From Calycina herbarum (lineage: Eukaryota; Ascomycota; Leotiomycetes; Helotiales; Pezizellaceae), in assembly GCA_001414485.1 (NCBI GenBank), contig LLEY01000132.1, positions 1 to 64,000 of the forward strand: DNA of 64,000 bases, in the 5' to 3' direction. The position numbers were made by a program, and so were the translations under genes. How positions within the stretch are numbered: position 1 is the stretch's first letter; every line of letters begins with the position of its first letter. Under the pieces are notes generated by a model. It did not search any database. It was not told where the DNA came from and saw only the letters and a program-made list of their open reading frames with translations. Positions 57,970 through 64,000 of this stretch are shown piece by piece.

Positions 57970-60900
57970 ACCCGGCGCATCTATACTTCTTACCTACATA
58001 CCAACCTTCGAGACTTAGTCACCTTTGTTTAGTTCGTTTGAGTTTCGTTACACTTTGAGCACCTGCTTAGAAGGAAAGATCGCTACTATGTCGGCAACCT
58101 CTTCTACTCCGAAAACCACCCTGCCAAAGCCAGCTGCGGCCCCCCTAGTCGCACCAGTCACTACTCTCCGTAAGGAAGTGAAGCTTCCGATTCCGAAGCC
58201 GTTCGATGGCTCGATAGAGAAACTAGCTGAGTTCTTAATAAAAGCTTCCCTCTACTTAAACTTTTATTATACTTAGTTTAGAAATGAAACTAACTAGGTT
58301 ATATAGTTGTCTACCTATCTTAAAGGGGCAGCTTATAATTGGTTAGAACTATACTTAGAGGACTACTAGGTAAATAAGACAACTGAGGGAAAAGTCTCTC
58401 TTTAAATGTCGGAAAAGACAAGGGATTTGTTTAGGAATGTTCAAGGGTTTAGAGATAGAATTAACTAAGCTTTTAAAGATGTTAATATAAAGAAAAAGGT
58501 AGTTAGAGCTTTATATATACTTAAGTAAAAGGGTTTAGCTGCTAAATATACCTTATAATTTTAATAGTACTTTATATAGATAGGATAGAATAACGAGGCG
58601 CTATATAAACAATTCTATCGTAGGCTTAAGGACAACGTTAAGGATAAACTTGCCTAGGAGGATTTTCTAAATATACTAAATAAATTAACGAATAACGTAA
58701 TTAAGATCGATAACTGTATCTATAAAAGGAATCTAGAAAAGAAAGGAAGTTATAGTTATTAATATAGAAAGAGTAGACGAAAAGATTATAGAGATCTTAT
58801 AGAAATCGACGCTACTTGAAAATCATAGGTTCTAGGGAAGGAATCTAAGAAAGAAAACTCTTAGAGAGGAGGACTATCTTAGAAAGAACGAAATCGTCGA
58901 CGCGAGTAGAACTTGTATTATAACTATAGTCTTCCTAGCTATAGAGTAAATAAGTATAGTAAGAAGAAAGATTCTAAGAGAAAGAAATAAATTAACGCTA
59001 CTATTTAATAATAAGTAGCTTTAACCGATTATATTAAACTTACGGATAAAGAACTCGAGGTACGAGGATATAGTACGTAAATTGAAACAGACGCTGTAGA
59101 TATAATAGTAGACACTGTATACTTATAGCTAAACGAAGGAATTAAGTTATAAGTTAGTAAGGTGTAAGATACTAATAATAATAGAGATCTATTACTTAAA
59201 GAATATTATAATATATAATCGGAAATAGATTACGAATTGCCTCTTTAGGTAGAATATAAATTACTACTATTAATAAGTTTATTAGAGTCGTTGGAATTAA
59301 TATCTAACTCGTTAGAAGTAGATCTACGAATGCTTAAGCTAGAATAGAGCGAGATATAGGCACTTATTAGAACCTTTGAAAGAGGGAATAGATAGGTATA
59401 TATAGAAAACCAGAAACCTAATTTCTAGAGCCTATATTCTACTTAAGGAATCAATCCTACTATCTTAACTACTTATAAGATAGTAAGGAATGATATAGAT
59501 CGAGTAAACATAGTTAGCTTTATTACTAGAAGGGAAACTATTAAGTTTAAGGAACCTAGACTAGAATAGACAATACTAAATAACTACCTAGAGAAGGGAG
59601 ATCTATAGAAGGTTACTAATTTAAAGGATAATACCGCTGAATAGCAGTAGTATTACCTAGAGGGATTTAACAAATACGATAGATGTCTAAAGTTAGATAT
59701 AACTACCTACCTTCTTAGTTAAGACTATAAGTTAGAAATTAATAAGAAATATTAGGTATTAAGAGTTAAAAAAGGAATTATAATAGTATTTAAAGGATTA
59801 GAGGACTAGTAAATGTTTAGAGTTATTAAGGTAGACCCCTAGGCTAACCTAATCTAGGAATTCTACTAATCTGTAAAAGGTAAGTAATAGACTACTAAAA
59901 CCTTATATAGAGCAACTATTAAATAGGTTCGGTATAAACTACAAGTATTATTAGACTAGTCTATAGAAAAACGTTTTATAGAAACACTTCTAGAACCTAA
60001 GAGAACTATAGAAGATAGTCTAGTATATAAAGTAGCTTTTTCTAACGACGAAAAAGTAAGATTCTTCCTAAGTTCTTAAAAAAGAGATAATAGAGATAGA
60101 AGATTCGAAGTTTATTATATTAAACTAGAAAATTACACTACTATAGGAGAGTTAAACACTATATCTAGAGAAAATCAACTTATAGTAATAGCGAAGATAA
60201 GAGAGAGAGAACTCTAAGTCTTAATTAATTCTAGAGCAACGGGTAATTTCCTTTCCCTAGTAGCTTAGAAGAAGCTAAACGTCTTAATTAAAGGCATAAG
60301 GCTATACTATTTAAAAGTAGTTAATAGAACAGACGTTATATACTAGGATAGAATTATCGATTAGTAAACTATTCTAATAAGTATTACTATTAAAGAACAC
60401 TACTTAGATATATAATTTAATATTATTAAAATAAAGAAAAAAGAAGTAATACTTAGTATACTATAGATTTAAGAACATAATCTAGATATTAACTAAAAGG
60501 CTTAGAAAATAACCTTTAGTTAATATAATTATATAGGTTTATAATTATAACTATAAGGCTAGAACAAGGTTAGCGCCACCTCTTCTAAAACGCTAGAACA
60601 CCTAGCCTAGGGTCCTCTACAGGTTAGTAGGACAGCTGATAACGAAATACCTATATAGTATAGAGAATTTAAGACTTTATTTAAAAACCTAGAAGACTTA
60701 TAAGCCTTACTAGAACATCGCTTATAAGATTATAAGATTAAATTAAAAGAGAGTTATTACCTTTTAAAGTAGAAGCTTTAATTATATAACTAGAAAAGCT
60801 TATAGAGGATAGAAAGTTATATAAAGGAAGGTATTAAGAAGGGATATATTAGAAGATCTAAGTTACTAATTACCTTAAATATACTTATTATTAAAAAGAA

Positions 60901-63500
60901 AGACAACCTAGATAGAAGAGTATATATTAATTATTAGGAAGTAAATTATACTATAGTTAAGGACGCTTATCCGCTGCTACCTAGCTAATACTTATAAGAT
61001 AAGTTAGACAAGGTAGTACGATTTATAAAATTAGATTAATAAAACATCTATAGACTTATATAAATAAAAACTAGAGATGAATAAAAGACAGTATTTACCT
61101 TACTATCGGGCTTTTATAAATACATAGTTATGCTATTTAGACTTTATAATATACTAGCTATATATTAGAGATAAAATAATAATATTTTAGGAGATCTTCT
61201 AAGAATAATAGTAATCTATTACTTAGATAATATCCTAATCTTCTTAGAAAAAGAAGAAGAATATAAGAGATATATTAAAGAAGTTTTATAATAACTTATA
61301 AAAGTAAACTCTTAGTTAAAACTCTTAAAATACGAGTTTAAAATAACTTAGATACTTTTCCTAAGATAGGTATTTAGCTTAAAGAAAATAGAAATAAATC
61401 TAGTAAAGATCTAAGACATCTTAAACTAGAAATTACTAGAGAATATAAAAGATATATAATTCTTCCTTAGATTTATAAACTTTTACTATCTATTTATATA
61501 AGACTATATAAAGATTACTAAACTAATAATAACACTAGTTAAGAAAGCTATTAAATTTATTTAGAATAAACTAGCTAAGGACGCTTTTTAAAAGATTAAA
61601 GTAAGGTTTATAGAAAAACCTATTCTATATAACTTTAATATAGAAAAACTAAGTATAATTAAAATAGATACTTTAAATATATTAGTAGGTGTAATTTACC
61701 TATAACTAAATAAAAAGAGAAAACTTATACCTATTATATATTATTCTAAAACATTTAACCTAGTATAATAAAACTATAGTATATTTAATAAAGAATTACT
61801 TACTATAGTATTAGCTTTAGAATACTAGAGAATTTATTTATAGCTAGTAAAACACCTAGTTACGGTCCTATCTAACTATAAGAATCTTAAGATATTTATA
61901 ATAACTAAAGAACTTATAACTAGATAATTAGCTAGATAGTTAAAGATATTAGAAGGATTTAATATTATTATTTAATATATAAAGAGAACGTTAAATACTT
62001 AAGCTAATACTCTTAGCTAAAAACCTAGATATAAGGGAAATAAAGAGTATAAGAAGATTATAATCTTAAAAACTCTTAAGAATAGAGACTTAGTACCTAC
62101 TATATATAAAATTATAGTAATAAATAACATTTAGATAGATAAAATTTAAAACATATACAAAGGTTATAACTAGTATATAAAAGGGAAATTATAGGTCCCT
62201 AGGTTATATATAAAGGAATTTATATAAGAATACTATACTATACCTACTTACGGCTACTAAGGAATTCGTAGAACCCTCTAAAGAATAAGATAATACTACT
62301 ATGTTAATCGGTTATCTACGATAGTTAAGGAAGTAATAGTAGAATATAATACCTATACTAGGAATAAGGCTTCCTACTATACTCCTTATAGATAGATAAA
62401 CACTACTCTAATACTATAAATACCTTAGAAATCAATATCTATAGATTTTATTATTAAACTACTAAAATCTAAAGATCTAATAATAAGAGTTAAGTATAAC
62501 TTAATCCTAGTTATTATAAAACAACTTATAAAATATATAATTTTAGTAGTATATATAGAGTTAAGTATAGCTAAGGAATTAGTATTTATATTCCTTAAAG
62601 AAGTAGTCTTAAGATATAGACTACTTAAAGAAATACTCTTAGATAGAGATAAACTCTTTATCTTAAAATTTTAAATCGCTCTTATAAAACGATTAGGTAT
62701 AAAGAGAAAGCTCTCTATAGCCTTTCACTCTTAAATAAATAAAGGAAACAAATATATAAACTAAGTAGTAGAAACATACCTTTATTATTATATAAACTAC
62801 TAGTAAAACAACTAGGTAGAACTACTACTCTTAGCATAGTTTACTTATAATAATTTAATAATAGAAATAATACTTATTATACTATTCTATACTAACTTTA
62901 AATATAAATTATTAGTATATTAAGAACTACTATCTACAACTATTAACAACTAGCTTGCTTATATTTAGGTCTCGAAAATTAAGAGGTTATATAAGGAACT
63001 TATAGAAGATTTATAGTTTATTATAGAAAGAAACGTATACTACTATAATAAACGACGTAGTTAGAAGCTAACGCTAAAAGAAGAGGATAAAGCCTACTTA
63101 GTATAAAAAAATATTAATATAAAAAGATTAAGTAATAAACTAGATTATAAAAAACTTAGACTATTTAAAATTAAACAAGTTAAGAGACCTTTAAATTATA
63201 AATTAGTATTACTAAGGATAATAAATATCCACCTAGTATTCTATATATCCCTACTCGAACTAGTACTACTAGGAGCACTACTAGCTCTATTTATAGAAAT
63301 TCAACTAGTTAATCTAAACGCTAAATATAAAGTTAAAAGGATTCTTAACTATAAAATTATTAGAGGTAAGATTAAGTATTTAATTAAATAGTTAGATTAC
63401 TTATATTTAGAAAACACTTAAGAACCTAGAAAAAACATTAACTAGTACTTAGAGGAACTTTAGAACTTCTACTATTAAAACCTAAGGTTGTCTATATTAG
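57619..63500 (+). mobile_element. RIP-degraded chromodomain Ty3/Gypsy retrotransposon
   Basis: After the LTR, gag starts at ATG 58088 (TLPKPAAAPLVAPVT, then IPKPFDGSIEKLAEFL). Order of domains by eye: gag; a CCHC zinc-knuckle position at about 58914-58960; protease near 60220 (LINSRATGNFLSL); reverse transcriptase with YLDN at about 61211-61240; RNase H and integrase; then a chromodomain near 63316-63480 (KYKVKRILNYKIIRGKIKYL). Stops are almost all TAA/TAG where CAA/CAG or TGG would be expected. The chromodomain marks it as a chromovirus, a class that targets heterochromatin. The element is dead; it is cut by the window edge or lost its 3' LTR. Confidence 0.85.
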
Positions 63501-64000
63501 GTAATCGATAAGGAAAACCTCGAGGAAACTAGGATCAAGACCTAGGTCGAAAGCAGGGTCGGAAGTAGTAGGGGTAGGGTAGGCGGCCAGCCTAGTAGCC
63601 TCCTCTCTCCTTTCCTTCTCTTCTTTTTCTTTTTCCTCCTTCTCCTTAGCCTTATCTAGCTCTTAAAGGGTGCTAAGTCTACGATAAAGCATCTATTGTT
63701 CTCGCTCGTCGAGAAGACGTTACTACGCTCAAAGACAGAGAACCTTTAACATTGCTTCCTACTAGGCCTAAAAGGCCTTTTCTTAGGCCTAATAGGCCGT
63801 CTCTTCCTTAACCTATAGATAACGTTTCTATATATTAAGAGATTCCTACTTAAAAGTTAAGAGTATTCGATTTTACTCCTTAATATTATAAGTTTTACTC
63901 TTCCTAGTATACTTAGAACATTTCTTACCTCTAACAATAGATATATATCGACGGCCGGACGTGAAGGTAAGACAGCGAGTATAAGAGGACATTTCAGATC
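63501..64000. other. end of window, AT/CT-rich, element boundary unresolved
   Basis: Pyrimidine-rich tract near 63600-63650 and a purine-rich GGTCGGAAGTAGTAGGGG near 63558, which could be the polypurine tract. No copy of the 5' LTR start was found, so the 3' LTR is either outside the window or absent. Confidence 0.35.

Noticed and set aside
63500..64000. 3' LTR of the chromovirus
   Set aside because: No copy of the TGTCACGAATCACG start or the CACGTG boxes was found before the window ends.
1..64000. tRNA, rRNA or CRISPR features
   Set aside because: I saw no cloverleaf with A/B boxes, no rRNA-like sequence and no regularly spaced direct-repeat array; CRISPR is not expected in a fungus. A tRNAscan run would be decisive.

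Overview
The window is nuclear DNA of a filamentous ascomycete. Genes carry short GT..AG introns (mostly 45-100 nt) with CTAAC/CTGAC-like branch sites, the products are fungal families (kynurenine 3-monooxygenase, PIG-U/Gab1, Pescadillo/Nop7, an Rrn9-like factor, hybrid histidine kinase, GH7), and both ends are AT-rich DNA whose former CAA/CAG codons now read TAA/TAG, the signature of repeat-induced point mutation (RIP). The protein families suggest Pezizomycotina, perhaps Leotiomycetes; that placement is inference. I rebuilt gene models by hand from splice sites and reading frames; no search was run.

Layout. 1-0.8 kb: RIP-type AT-rich DNA that ends at a 5'-truncated major-facilitator pseudogene (851-1801) beside an intact O-methyltransferase (2190-3612), perhaps the remains of a secondary-metabolite cluster. 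3.7-9.5 kb: a small broken gene, an F-box/ankyrin gene with one in-frame stop, and a five-exon monocarboxylate-type transporter. 10.2-20.2 kb: methionine aminopeptidase 1, divergent from kynurenine 3-monooxygenase, then a small spliced gene and a 1,333-residue hybrid histidine kinase. 20.7-22.7 kb: a gene that ordinary ORF calling misses, a coiled-coil protein rebuilt from 21 exons, many of exactly 21 nt. 23-38 kb: accessory DNA with small secreted or membrane proteins and many pseudogenes (a DUF-type membrane protein, a secreted cysteine-containing protein with a stop just after its signal peptide, a gene split by a 513-bp TA-flanked inverted-repeat element, a PAQR fragment and a GH7 cellulase relative that has lost its catalytic acids). 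39-53.9 kb: two cysteine-rich zinc-type proteins, a tail-anchored protein, Rrn9-like factor, Gab1 and Nop7 sharing a short promoter, and a 1,279-residue low-complexity protein. 54-64 kb: transposon graveyard, with a RIP-degraded element on the minus strand and a chromodomain Ty3/Gypsy retrotransposon whose 5' LTR at 57,619 is surprisingly intact.

Housekeeping genes (translation, NAD synthesis, GPI anchoring, ribosome biogenesis, rDNA transcription) are compact and complete. The decay is concentrated in the accessory 23-38 kb stretch and next to RIP blocks. Gene pairs are often divergent over short promoters (10-12 kb and 47.3 kb) or tail-to-tail.
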